Below are positions 9,023-17,254 of a stretch of DNA of 64,000 nt, piece after piece. Every line of letters begins with the position of its first letter. The stretch's first letter is position 1. Source of the stretch: Frateuria sp. Soil773 (GTDB taxonomy: Bacteria > Pseudomonadota > Gammaproteobacteria > Xanthomonadales > Rhodanobacteraceae); assembly GCF_001428405.1 (NCBI RefSeq), contig NZ_LMSL01000040.1, forward strand, positions 258,388 to 322,387. Reading direction: 5' to 3'. The notes beneath the pieces are model-generated. The model was given only the letters and a program-made list of their open reading frames with translations, ran no database searches and had not been told where the DNA came from. A program made the position numbers and the translations under genes.

Positions 9023-9406
9023 TCAGGCGATCGGAGGGCGCAGCAACGAGCCGGTCGCGGCCGGCGTGAAGCCCGAATGGATTTCGGGCGAGGCGAACGA
9101 GACGTCCATGTGCGCCACCGGCAGCACGAGCGCCGCCGGCAAGGCCGCCGAGTGCGCGCAGGCGCAGTGGCAGCCGCCCGCCTCGCCGAGCAGGCAGGCG
9201 TCGGCGGCATCGACGGAGGCGTCGGCCGGGGCCATCGCGACGGCGACCGTCGGCACCGCGGAGACCGCGGCGATGCGCGCCGCCGGCCTGTCGCCCAGGC
9301 AGATCGTGCCGCTGACCAGCTTGATCAACAGCACCGCCACGGCCAGTACCCACAGGCCGCGGTGGCGGCGCAGGCGGGTCAGCAGCGTGGGCGTGGAGCG
9401 AGGCAT
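9023..9406 (-). CDS. Small Cys/His-rich protein heading the metal efflux operon
   Basis: A 127-residue protein with a basic N-terminus and one hydrophobic segment (GLWVLAVAVLLIKLVSGTIC, residues 19-38). It probably has an uncleaved or cleaved signal anchor and faces the periplasm. A Cys/His cluster, CLLGEAGGCHCACAHS, lies around residues 71-86 and could bind a soft or transition metal. The C-terminal part has a further Met/His stretch (VAHMDVSF). Small uncharacterised proteins often precede czcCBA operons in this group. A role as metal sensor or periplasmic metal donor is inference. No known family motif was recognised. The gene probably starts the operon. Confidence 0.7.
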   Translation of the reverse strand: MPRSTPTLLTRLRRHRGLWVLAVAVLLIKLVSGTICLGDRPAARIAAVSAVPTVAVAMAPADASVDAADACLLGEAGGCHCACAHSAALPAALVLPVAHMDVSFASPEIHSGFTPAATGSLLRPPIA

Positions 9407-9526
9407 GCGGCGATGCTATCGATCCGCCCCGCTGTTAGACAATTGCATTTCGCGGACGCCATGCCGCGCACCGCGAAGGAGCGTCCCGGAGGTTCCGCGA
9501 ACCTCCGGGACGCCCGTCGCGCGCGT

Positions 9527-10594
9527 TCAGGCGTCGCGCCCTTTGCGCTCGCGCTGCAGTTGCTGCACCTGCCGGCTCATCAGGCCGAAGCGGCGCGCAT
9601 GCTCGTGGCGTTCGCGCGCCGTGTACGCCGCCTTGGCCGCTTCGCGCTGCAGCTTGCGATAGCTGGCCAGCCTGCGGGCGTCCAGCCGGCCTTCGGCGAG
9701 CGCCCGCTCGACCGCGCAGCCCGCGTCGCCCTCGTGCCTGCAATCGCGGAAGCGGCACTGCGCGGCGAACGCCTCGATGTCGTCGAACACCGCGCCCACG
9801 CCGGCCTCGACCGCGCCGATGCGCAACTCGCGCATGCCCGGCGTGTCGATCACCCAGGCGCCGGACGGCAAGGCGAACATCTCGCGCGAGGTGGTGGTGT
9901 GCCGGCCCCTGGCGTCGTCCTCGCGGATGCCGCCGGTGGCCTGCGCGGCGCGGCCCACGAGGCTGTTGGCCAGGGTCGACTTGCCCACGCCGGACGAACC
10001 GGCGAACGCCACCGTCCGTCCCTCTTCCAGCCACGGAGCCAACCGCGCGGCGGAAGCGGGCGACGTCGCATCGACGGCCACCGCGGCGACGCCGGCGGCG
10101 ATCGCCTGCACGGCATCGACGTAGCCGGCGGTGTCCGCGCAGAGGTCGGCCTTGGTCAGCACGACGACCGGCTCGATGCCGGCCTCGAACGCCACCGCGA
10201 GATAGCGTTCCAGCCGCGACGGATTGAAGTCGTCGTTGCACGAGGTGACCACGAACAGGCTGTCGAGGTTGGCGGCGATCGCCTGCATGCGGTGCTCGCC
10301 GCCGGCCGCGATGCGCGCGACCAGCGACTGCCGCTCGATGATGCGGAGCACGCGCGGCGCCTCCGTTTCGAGCAGTACCCAGTCGCCCACGGTGACCGCG
10401 GGTTCGATGGCTGCGGCCACGGCGTGCGGCAGCGCGACCAGGGCCGCACCGCGGGCGGACAGCACGGACAGGCCATTGCGGTGCACGCCGACGACGCGGG
10501 CGGGATAGCCGGCCTCGAAGTCCTCGAGCGTGAGATGGCGGGCATGGCCCGGCCGCCAGCCGAGCTGGTGGAGCGTGAATGTCGGAAACGGCAT
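9527..10594 (-). CDS. rsgA: Ribosome small-subunit GTPase RsgA
   Basis: A 355-residue circularly permuted GTPase that helps late maturation of the 30S subunit. An N-terminal OB-fold (residues ~35-100, VVGVHRNGLSVLSARGA) is followed by the permuted GTPase. G4 (VVLTKADL) comes before the P-loop G1 (GSSGVGKSTLANSL), switch I (GRHTTTSREMFAL) and G3 (DTPGMRE). The C-terminal zinc knuckle is visible as CRFRDCRHEGDAGC. The ATG at 10594 (MPFPTF) was chosen because upstream residues of the longer frame are low-complexity. The gene is monocistronic with no near neighbour in the same direction. Confidence 0.93.
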   Translation of the reverse strand: MPFPTFTLHQLGWRPGHARHLTLEDFEAGYPARVVGVHRNGLSVLSARGAALVALPHAVAAAIEPAVTVGDWVLLETEAPRVLRIIERQSLVARIAAGGEHRMQAIAANLDSLFVVTSCNDDFNPSRLERYLAVAFEAGIEPVVVLTKADLCADTAGYVDAVQAIAAGVAAVAVDATSPASAARLAPWLEEGRTVAFAGSSGVGKSTLANSLVGRAAQATGGIREDDARGRHTTTSREMFALPSGAWVIDTPGMRELRIGAVEAGVGAVFDDIEAFAAQCRFRDCRHEGDAGCAVERALAEGRLDARRLASYRKLQREAAKAAYTARERHEHARRFGLMSRQVQQLQRERKGRDA

Positions 10595-10855
10595 GCGTGG
10601 AACCCCAGGGAAAGACGATACGCAGCGGCCGCCCTTGCGGGAAGCCGGACGAAAACGCCGGGGTCGACATGCCCAATGGCTGCGGATGCGCCGCGTCGCG
10701 GCCATCCGGAGGAAGATCAGTGCAGCGCCAGCCCGGCGGAGATGTGGGACGAAACAATCATTTCTCTTGACCTCCTTATGCGCGTCTGGGTGGATGGGGG
10801 TTCGCAGGGTAATGGCACGTGCCGCATCGCGCAAGCGTGCGAGGCGGGTTGCACG

Positions 10856-12127
10856 CTAGGCGTCATCATCATCGTCATTGCCCTTGCCGACGATGATCCG
10901 CGCGTTGCGCTGCCAGGTGCAGTACGACCAGGCCCAGTCGAGCATCACCACCAGGCGGTTGCGGAAACCGATCAGGAAGAAGATGTGCGCGACCAGCCAG
11001 AACCACCAGGCGAACAGGCCCGACAGGCGCATGCCGCGCACGTCGACCACCGCCGCGCCGCGGCCGATGCTGGCGAGCGAACCGTAGTCGCGGTAGCGGA
11101 AAGCGCGCGTGGTACGGCCCGCCAGGCGGTCGCCGATCGCGCCGGCGACGTGCAGGCCCATCTGCTTGGCCGCCGGGGCCTGGCCCGGCACCAGCCGGCC
11201 GTCCTGCTCGACGTGGGCGAGGTCGCCGGCCACGAACACCTCCGGATGCCCGGGCAGCGACAGGTCGGGTTCCACCAGCACGCGCCCAGCACGGTCGCAC
11301 GGCGCACCCAGTTGCGCACCCAGCGACGAGGCGGCCACGCCGGCGGCCCACAGCACGGTACGCGCCTCGATGCGCTGCGCGTCCACCTGCACGCCGGCCT
11401 CGTCCACGCCGGTGACCGCGGCGCCCAGGTGCACGCGCACGCCCATGCGTTCGAGCCTGCGTTGCGCCTCGGCCGACAGCGTCGGCGGCATTGCCGCCAG
11501 CACCCTCGGCCCGGCTTCCACCAGGTGGATCTGCGCGGTGCGCGGGTCGGCTTCGCGGAACTCGTCGCGCAGGGTGTGGTGCGCGATCTCCGCCAGCGTG
11601 CCGGCCAGCTCGACGCCGGTGGGGCCGGCGCCGATCACCACGAAGCTCAGCCATGCGGCGCGGCGTGCCGGATCTGGCTCGCGCTCCGCCGCCTCGAAGG
11701 CGCTGAGGATGCGGCGGCGGATCGCCAGCGCATCGTCCATGGTCTTCATGCCGGGCGCATGACGGGCCCAGTCGTCGTGGCCGAAGTAGGCATGGCTCGA
11801 TCCGGTCGCCACCAGCAGGTAGTCGTAGTCGAGCGTGCCGCCGGCCAGCGCGACGCGGCGCTGCCGCAGATCGATGCCGCGCGCCTCGTCCATGCGCACG
11901 GTGACGTTGCGCTGCCGGCGCAGGATGTGCCGCAGCGGCGCGGCGATGTCCGGCCCGGACAGGCCCGCGGTGGCCACCTGGTACAGCAGCGGCTGGAACA
12001 GGTGGTGGTTGGTGCGGTCCACCAGGGTGATGCGCACCGGCGCCGAGCGCAGCGCGCGGGTGGCCCACAGGCCGCCGAAGCCGCCGCCGAGTATCACGAT
12101 GTGCGGTACGGCGCTTGGCGTGGACAT
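10856..12127 (-). CDS. ndh: Type II NADH dehydrogenase (NDH-2) / NAD(P)/FAD oxidoreductase
   Basis: A 423-residue flavoprotein expected to oxidise NADH and reduce quinone at the inner membrane without pumping protons. The FAD-binding GxGxxG is at residues ~11-16 (VILGGGFGGLWAT), followed by NHHLFQPLLYQVATAGL, typical of NDH-2. A second Rossmann motif (VVIGAGPTGVELAG) binds NADH. The flavin-contacting VFVAGDLA motif follows. Near the C-terminus, hydrophobic and aromatic helices (FAWWFWLVAHIFFLIGF) anchor it to the membrane. The protein ends in an unusual run of five Asp residues. The ATG at 12127 follows a GGGAGAG-like site. The coding strand faces the pirin gene divergently. Confidence 0.9.
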   Translation of the reverse strand: MSTPSAVPHIVILGGGFGGLWATRALRSAPVRITLVDRTNHHLFQPLLYQVATAGLSGPDIAAPLRHILRRQRNVTVRMDEARGIDLRQRRVALAGGTLDYDYLLVATGSSHAYFGHDDWARHAPGMKTMDDALAIRRRILSAFEAAEREPDPARRAAWLSFVVIGAGPTGVELAGTLAEIAHHTLRDEFREADPRTAQIHLVEAGPRVLAAMPPTLSAEAQRRLERMGVRVHLGAAVTGVDEAGVQVDAQRIEARTVLWAAGVAASSLGAQLGAPCDRAGRVLVEPDLSLPGHPEVFVAGDLAHVEQDGRLVPGQAPAAKQMGLHVAGAIGDRLAGRTTRAFRYRDYGSLASIGRGAAVVDVRGMRLSGLFAWWFWLVAHIFFLIGFRNRLVVMLDWAWSYCTWQRNARIIVGKGNDDDDDA

Positions 12128-12373
12128 GGGCTCTCCCGGACGGTGCAATCCGCGCACCTTAAGCCGCAATGGCCGAGGATGTGTAAGCAAACCGTCGATG
12201 CGGGGATCGCCTGTGCCGGAGCCATCGGCACCGCGGCGCCGCAACCGGGGTGGCCGGCCATGCGTTCCGGCAACGGATCGTTTCCTTCACGCCCCTACAA
12301 GACCGGACGGCGTACCCCTATGTTGGCGGCCAGCCGCGCAACGGCGCGGACATCCATGCACAGGAGCATTCCC

Positions 12374-13075
12374 GTGATCGAACGCAGACCTTTCGACAGC
12401 CTGGGCGGTGCCGACCACGGCTGGCTCGACGCCAAGCACCATTTCTCCTTCGCCGGCTACCACGACCCGAACCGCATGGGCTGGGGCGCGCTGCGCGTAT
12501 GGAACGACGACACCATCGCGCCGCAGACCGGCTTCCCGCCGCATCCGCATGCGGACATGGAGATCATCACCTATGTCCGCGAGGGCGCAATCAGCCATCG
12601 CGACAGCCTCGGCAACGAGGGTCGCACCCAGGCGGGCGACGTGCAGGTGATGAGCGCCGGCAGCGGCATCACCCATGCCGAGTACAACCAGGAGGCGGAC
12701 ACCACGCGGATCTTCCAGATCTGGATCATCCCCGACACCCAGGGCCAGCCACCCGCGTGGGGCACCCGCCCCTTCCCCAAGGGCGACCGCTCCGGACGCT
12801 TCGTGGCGCTGGCCAGCGGCTTCAAGGAAGACGCCGATGCCCTGCCCCTACGCACCGATGCGCGCGTCCTCGGCGCCACCCTCAAGGCCGGCGAAAGCGC
12901 GGAATACACCATGGCCGCCGGCCGCTACGGCTACCTGGTGCCGGCCAAGGGCGCGGTCGAGATCAACGGCGTAAGGCTCGACGCGCGCGACGGCGCGGCG
13001 ATCCGCGACGAAGCCGTGCTGCGCGTCACCGCGCTGGAAGACGCGGAACTGGTGCTGGTCGACGCGGCGCCGTGA
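12374..13075 (+). CDS. Pirin-family bicupin protein (YhhW-like)
   Basis: About 233 residues with the pirin signature: HGWLDAKHHFSFAGY, then FPPHPHADMEIITYV (metal-binding His-x-His and His/Glu), and SAGSGITHAEYN. The E. coli homologue YhhW is a quercetin 2,3-dioxygenase in vitro; the physiological role is unclear. A GTG at 12374 is proposed as the start: an AGGAG at 12362-12366 sits at the right distance, and family members begin close to this point (VIERRPF). An in-frame ATG at 12356 would add six residues and has no such site. Much longer upstream readings are antisense to other genes. Confidence 0.88.
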   Translation: MIERRPFDSLGGADHGWLDAKHHFSFAGYHDPNRMGWGALRVWNDDTIAPQTGFPPHPHADMEIITYVREGAISHRDSLGNEGRTQAGDVQVMSAGSGITHAEYNQEADTTRIFQIWIIPDTQGQPPAWGTRPFPKGDRSGRFVALASGFKEDADALPLRTDARVLGATLKAGESAEYTMAAGRYGYLVPAKGAVEINGVRLDARDGAAIRDEAVLRVTALEDAELVLVDAAP

Positions 13076-13120
13076 TAGCCCTCCCGTTCGGATGACGGTG
13101 GCTGCATGCATATGCTTCCT

Positions 13121-13144
13121 TGCCCGGGAAACGGTTCCCGGGCA
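13121..13144. terminator. Perfect hairpin between convergent pirin and permease genes
   Basis: The 10-bp arms tgcccgggaa (13121-13130) and ttcccgggca (13135-13144) close a 4-base loop. The hairpin lies between the end of the rightward pirin gene and the end of the leftward HExxH cluster. It could terminate both, although no strong T-tract follows. Confidence 0.5.
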
Positions 13145-13224
13145 TCGGGGATTCCTATACCGAAGGGTGCCGGACGCCCCGCACCACGCCGCGTCTCTTG
13201 CAACAGAGGAAAGACCGACCCCGG

Positions 13225-14457
13225 CTAACGCCCACGCATCGCGCTGGCCGGGGACACGCGGGTCGCCAGCACCGACGGGAACAGCGTGGCGAGCAGGCTC
13301 AGGGCGAACACCGCCAAGGCGCCGTAAAGGATGTACTGGAACGGCAATGCCGTACCGGACCGGTAGACGAGCAGCGCATGGTTGGCACTCACGGCCAGGC
13401 CCCCTCCTAGGACGACGCCGGCCGCCGTAAGTACCGCGTTCTGGCCCAGGAAGTAGCCGAACACGGCCGTCCTGCTGGCGCCCAGCGCGCGCATGACGCC
13501 CACCTGCTTGCGCCGCTGCTGCACCCAGAACGAGGTGAGCCCGAAGATGCCCAGGCCCGTGAAGACCATGGTCAGTATCGCCGCCAGCAACAGCGTCCAG
13601 GCGGTAGTGGTCTCCGCGGAGAAATAGGCCCTGCGCATGTGGGCGAACGAATCGACCGAGACTTTTTCCGCCGTTGCGTACTCGGTGCGGAGAATGGAAT
13701 CGATCGACGCGATGAGCTTTTCGCATGCGTCGGCCTCGACGCAGCCGGGCGCCTTCAGCCGAATGGCGAACTGGCTCACGAAGGGTGCGTTGACGGCGGT
13801 GACCGCACCCAGCGGAAAGACCACCGCGGCGAACGGATTGGCCGCATCCATGCTGGGCCGCAGGATGTCGTCGATCACACCGACCACGTGGTACGCGCGC
13901 TGCGGCCCGTAGAGCAGCGCCCCCGCCGCGTGTCCACCGGGCCATAGCTGCTCCGCCAGGGATTTCGTCACCAGGACGGCATCGCCGGTGGGCGTGAACA
14001 GGTCCAGGTCCGCTCCCACGTAGTCGTCGTGCTGCAGCGGCCGACCGGCAATCACGCGCAGATCCAGCGCGCGGGCGAACCCTTCCAGCCCGAAATAGCT
14101 GGATGCGGACACGGTATCCGTATCGTGGTTCTGCGGCACGGTGGAGAAACTGGCCACGAAATTGGCCTCCGAAAGCGGCGTCGCATTGGTCGGCGCGGCG
14201 GCGGCGACCTGCGGCAGCGCCCTGATCCGGCTCAGCGCCGAGCGCGCGGCATCGGCGTTGTCCGCGGGATTCCCGCCGCCGATCCGGGCCACCAGCAGGG
14301 CAGTCTCGTCGATGCCGTTGGGCAGCGAGACTTCCCGCATGTGGCGTACGGTCAGGTGGATCACGTTCACCAGTACGGCCATCGCCACGATGATTTCCAG
14401 GACGATCAGCGTCGCGGACAGGCGATGGCGCTTGAGGGCGGATACGGCTGGAGACAT
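13225..14457 (-). CDS. FtsX/MacB-type ABC permease, second of a pair
   Basis: A 410-residue membrane protein with the MacB/FtsX layout. One N-terminal TM (LIVLEIIVAMAVLVNVIHLT) is followed by a periplasmic MacB-core-like domain of about 210 residues. Three C-terminal TMs follow: TLLLAAILTMVFTGLGIFGL, then one after a VMRALGASRTAVFGYF coupling helix, then YGALAVFALSLLATLFPSVL. The protein ends with a typical RVSPASAMRGR tail. MacB-class proteins do mechanotransmission or peptide and lipoprotein handling rather than substrate channelling. They need an ATPase subunit, and none is encoded nearby. The gene lies 15 bases after the first permease and is the last gene of the cluster. Confidence 0.85.
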   Translation of the reverse strand: MSPAVSALKRHRLSATLIVLEIIVAMAVLVNVIHLTVRHMREVSLPNGIDETALLVARIGGGNPADNADAARSALSRIRALPQVAAAAPTNATPLSEANFVASFSTVPQNHDTDTVSASSYFGLEGFARALDLRVIAGRPLQHDDYVGADLDLFTPTGDAVLVTKSLAEQLWPGGHAAGALLYGPQRAYHVVGVIDDILRPSMDAANPFAAVVFPLGAVTAVNAPFVSQFAIRLKAPGCVEADACEKLIASIDSILRTEYATAEKVSVDSFAHMRRAYFSAETTTAWTLLLAAILTMVFTGLGIFGLTSFWVQQRRKQVGVMRALGASRTAVFGYFLGQNAVLTAAGVVLGGGLAVSANHALLVYRSGTALPFQYILYGALAVFALSLLATLFPSVLATRVSPASAMRGR

Positions 14458-14472
14458 GGCTGGTCCGGATGC

Positions 14473-15771
14473 CTAGAGGAGTTTCAGGTTGCCCGCCGGG
14501 GATATCCGGCAGGCCCGCCATGCGGGAAGCAACGCTGCCAGTACCGCGGCGCCGATCGAAAAGACGATGCACCAGCCCAGCGTCGTGACGCCGATCCCGA
14601 TCAGGTGCGCGTAGCGGGACGGCTGCGCCGCTATCGCCATGAGGCTTGCCCAGGCAATGAACGCCCCGACGAGGCCTGCGGCCAGGCCCACCACCGCCGA
14701 TTCGATCATCAACTGCGCAAAGACGTCGGCTCGCCTGGCTCCCAGGGCGCGCCTCAACGACGTCTCGCCGCTGCGTCGCATGAACTTGGCCAGCAGCAGC
14801 GCGATGGAATTGACGATGCCCACGATCAGGAACACGAGCGCCAGCCAGCGCTGGGTGCTGGCCTCGTCGGGAACCGCGCTGTGCGAGGCCAGCCATTTCA
14901 CGAGCGGGGTCACCGCCGCCGTCGCCGGATCGAGGCTCGCGCCGAGCGAGTTCTGCTGGCTTACGAACCGGGCAAGGAAATCCCGGAACCCGCGCTGCTG
15001 CCCGGAATCCTCCAGTATCGTCCAGAGCGACAGCCAGGCACAGGTGGACGCCTGCGGGCTCGTCTCCCCTCCGGTGCATTCCAGTTGCCGCGGCTGCATC
15101 GCCATTGCCCTGGCCACGCTGAGCGGCACGTAGATGTCGATGGCCGACCCGAACGGGTCGCCGCCCAGGTCCGACGCGTAGAAGCGGGGCTGCGGCTGCC
15201 AGTCCCGCGCCACGCCGACGATCGACAGGCTGTGGCCGGCGACGCTGATGATGCGCCCCACCGCGCTGCCTTCCCCGAACAAGCGTCGTGCCAGCTCGTC
15301 GGAAATGACCACCTGGAAGGTGGGATCGGTATCGGCGTCCTTCGACCAGGCGCGGCCCTCGCGGAACCCGATGTCGAAGGTGTGGAAGACGGCGCTGGTG
15401 GCGATCAGGGCATTGGCCCGCCGCGGATAGCGCTCCTGCCCCGTGGGCGGCAGGCTGACGTTGGACAGAGCCAACGGGCTGAGCGGGTACCGGCTGGCGC
15501 GCAGGATCTGAAGAGCCGTATCGAAATTGAGCAACTCCCCATTGGCGGCTTTGCCGTCCTTGTGGGCATGGCCCGGTGCCAGGGTGCCCAGCTCGATGTG
15601 GAAAAGCTGGCCGCGCCGGCTCGGCACCGGATCGGCGCCCAGGCTGTCGACGACCGTCTGGGTGGCGGCGGAGGTACCCGCGCCCACCGCCAGGCCCGCG
15701 ACCATCAGCAGGGTCATCGCCGGGGACGAGACGAGGCTGCGCAAAGCCACTCGGAAATAGTAGAGAAACAT
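14473..15771 (-). CDS. FtsX/MacB-type ABC permease, first of a pair
   Basis: A 432-residue membrane protein. The N-terminus MFLYYFRVALRSLVSSPAM leads into TM1 (TLLMVAGLAVGAGTSAATQ). A long periplasmic domain follows, with DELARRLFGEGSAVGRII, a MacB-core feature. Three C-terminal TMs (around VFLIVGIVNSIALLLAKF, VVGLAAGLVGAFIAWASL and GWCIVFSIGAAVLAALLPAW) complete it. The cytoplasmic coupling segment SLRRALGARRADVFAQLM lies between TM2 and TM3. The ATG at 15771 is preceded by AGAGG and preferred to an upstream ATG. It pairs with the next gene, perhaps as a heterodimer. The matching ATPase is missing from the neighbourhood. Confidence 0.84.
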   Translation of the reverse strand: MFLYYFRVALRSLVSSPAMTLLMVAGLAVGAGTSAATQTVVDSLGADPVPSRRGQLFHIELGTLAPGHAHKDGKAANGELLNFDTALQILRASRYPLSPLALSNVSLPPTGQERYPRRANALIATSAVFHTFDIGFREGRAWSKDADTDPTFQVVISDELARRLFGEGSAVGRIISVAGHSLSIVGVARDWQPQPRFYASDLGGDPFGSAIDIYVPLSVARAMAMQPRQLECTGGETSPQASTCAWLSLWTILEDSGQQRGFRDFLARFVSQQNSLGASLDPATAAVTPLVKWLASHSAVPDEASTQRWLALVFLIVGIVNSIALLLAKFMRRSGETSLRRALGARRADVFAQLMIESAVVGLAAGLVGAFIAWASLMAIAAQPSRYAHLIGIGVTTLGWCIVFSIGAAVLAALLPAWRACRISPAGNLKLL

Positions 15772-15824
15772 GCCGCAACCTCTGGAGACAGCTTCGCGCA
15801 CGATCATGGAAAGCCCATTGCCGG

Positions 15825-16364
15825 CTACCTGCCTGGGACCACGGGCTCGGGCGATGGCGGTACGGGCAGGCCGCCCGGAGGCGGCGGTGCCGGTTCCGGG
15901 CCCTTCGCGAGGGACCTGAATACGGCCAACCGCTCGTCGTCGAGACGGCGGCGCAGCGGCGCTCCGTTGCCGTCGGCAAGCTGGACGGTAACGGCCCGTT
16001 TTCGCCCGAGCAGGGCAAGCAGGTCCCGTGGCGTCCTGGCCCGCTGCCCATCCACGGAGAGCAGCCGCTCGTTGGCGCGAAGCCCCCAGAAGCCGTCATC
16101 GGGCGACGGCTCGATCCGGTACGAGCCATCCTGCTGCCGCACGAACGTCAAGGCATGGCCCTGGTCGCAGACCCGCAGCATGTCGTCGGTGGCAAGGACA
16201 CCGCAGTCCTGCCTGCCCGCGATACCGGGCGTTCCGGCGGAAGCGACCGGCAGATGGCCTAATACGGCAAGCAACGGGAGCAGCCACACGGCCCATGCCC
16301 GCCTCCGCCGCCGTTGATGGCTGGCCCGGACGTTTCCGGCGCGGATCGACTGAAAACGGATCAT
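15825..16364 (-). CDS. Membrane-anchored PDZ-like protein with proline-rich tail
   Basis: A 179-residue protein. A very basic N-terminus (ASHQRRRRRAW) precedes a hydrophobic segment (AVWLLPLLAVLGHLPVASAG, residues ~24-44), which is a signal peptide or signal anchor. The exported part has two Cys residues (QDCGVLATDDMLRVC), which may form a disulfide. A PDZ-like segment follows, with GLRANERLLSVDGQRARTPR standing in for the ligand-loop and strand pattern. The last ~25 residues are Pro-rich (EPAPPPPGGLPVPPSPEP). The ATG overlaps the stop of the ATP-grasp-like gene (ATGA), so it is translated as part of the cluster. A role in docking the peptide product at the permeases is conjecture. Confidence 0.7.
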   Translation of the reverse strand: MIRFQSIRAGNVRASHQRRRRRAWAVWLLPLLAVLGHLPVASAGTPGIAGRQDCGVLATDDMLRVCDQGHALTFVRQQDGSYRIEPSPDDGFWGLRANERLLSVDGQRARTPRDLLALLGRKRAVTVQLADGNGAPLRRRLDDERLAVFRSLAKGPEPAPPPPGGLPVPPSPEPVVPGR

Positions 16365-17254
16365 GGTGCCAAAGCCTCCTCCCGCCGGCTTGCCGCTGGC
16401 CGCGACGGCGCCTGGACGGCGCAGAGCGAGGCCAGCCAGCGTTGCATGGACGCGCGTGCCGACGCGTCTTCCGCCACGCTACCCAGGCGCGTCGAGCAGG
16501 CATGGAAGGTGAGCACGCCATCGTCGCCGTAATAGAACAGCATCTCGCACAGGGGACAGTCGAACAGGTCGCTGACCAGGCGGGTCACATGCCGCAGGCG
16601 TTCCGGCTCGGGAATCCGCTCGCCGCGCAGTGGCCTGGTGACGATTTCGTCACCGATGCGTGCGCCGAGCAATGGGATGCCCTGCGGCCGCTCGACGTAG
16701 AACCTGTTGCGCGTCCCTGCCGGGCCATCGATGACGTCGCCATCCCTCCAGCTGAAATACGACCAGATGGACTTGCGGATCGGATCGCGCAGCGCGCTGG
16801 TGTCGGGAATACTTTCGCCGAAGCCGAACACGTAGCGCGGCACCGCGACGGCGATCCCGCTCCTGGCGACTACGTGCCACTGCGTGGGAAGCGGCAGTTG
16901 CACCAGGGACGCACCCTTGGCGGCCCAGGGATAGCACACCGTGCCTGCCGGCCACAGGCTGACCATGGCGCGGTGGAACCACGATGGCGAAAGGTTTCCC
17001 CAGCCGGCCACGTGTGCGGACAGCGACCTGGCATCGATGTCGAAGAGCCGGTTGATCACGTAGCCGTAGGCACGCAGTTCGCCGGCGCTTTCGCGAAGCA
17101 GCACGCGCGGGAGCGTCTTGCCGTGATCCACGTGGACATGGCTGCAAAGCTCGGCCAGCCCCATGCGGACCGGGCCGCCGTCCGCCGCCGCCGCGACGAT
17201 CTTCAGCAGCGGATCTCCCTCCGAGTGCAGCAGAAGCACGGCTGGCCTAGGCAT
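16361..17254 (-). CDS. Putative ATP-grasp-like protein of the HExxH cluster
   Basis: A 297-residue soluble protein with no family recognised with certainty. The N-terminal third (AVLLLHSEGDPLLKIVAAAA, then GYVINRLFDID near residues 64-74) follows the pre-ATP-grasp pattern of RimK-like and peptide-maturation ATP-grasp proteins. Those commonly show a GVxNRL segment there. The C-terminal part (DLFDCPLCEMLFYYGDDGVL) sits where the ATP/Mg-binding strands would be, but the usual E-x-N metal ligands are not evident. It could be a degenerate or non-catalytic ATP-grasp. Its ATG overlaps the end of the HExxH gene by eight bases, so it is probably co-translated with it. The fold assignment is inference. 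Confidence 0.6.
   Translation of the reverse strand: MPRPAVLLLHSEGDPLLKIVAAAADGGPVRMGLAELCSHVHVDHGKTLPRVLLRESAGELRAYGYVINRLFDIDARSLSAHVAGWGNLSPSWFHRAMVSLWPAGTVCYPWAAKGASLVQLPLPTQWHVVARSGIAVAVPRYVFGFGESIPDTSALRDPIRKSIWSYFSWRDGDVIDGPAGTRNRFYVERPQGIPLLGARIGDEIVTRPLRGERIPEPERLRHVTRLVSDLFDCPLCEMLFYYGDDGVLTFHACSTRLGSVAEDASARASMQRWLASLCAVQAPSRPAASRREEALAP

Noticed and set aside
8636..12373. The long rightward frame leading into the pirin gene
   Set aside because: The first ~1250 codons are antisense to the channel, rsgA and NADH dehydrogenase genes. Only the last ~233 codons match a family, and a GTG with AGGAG marks the real start.
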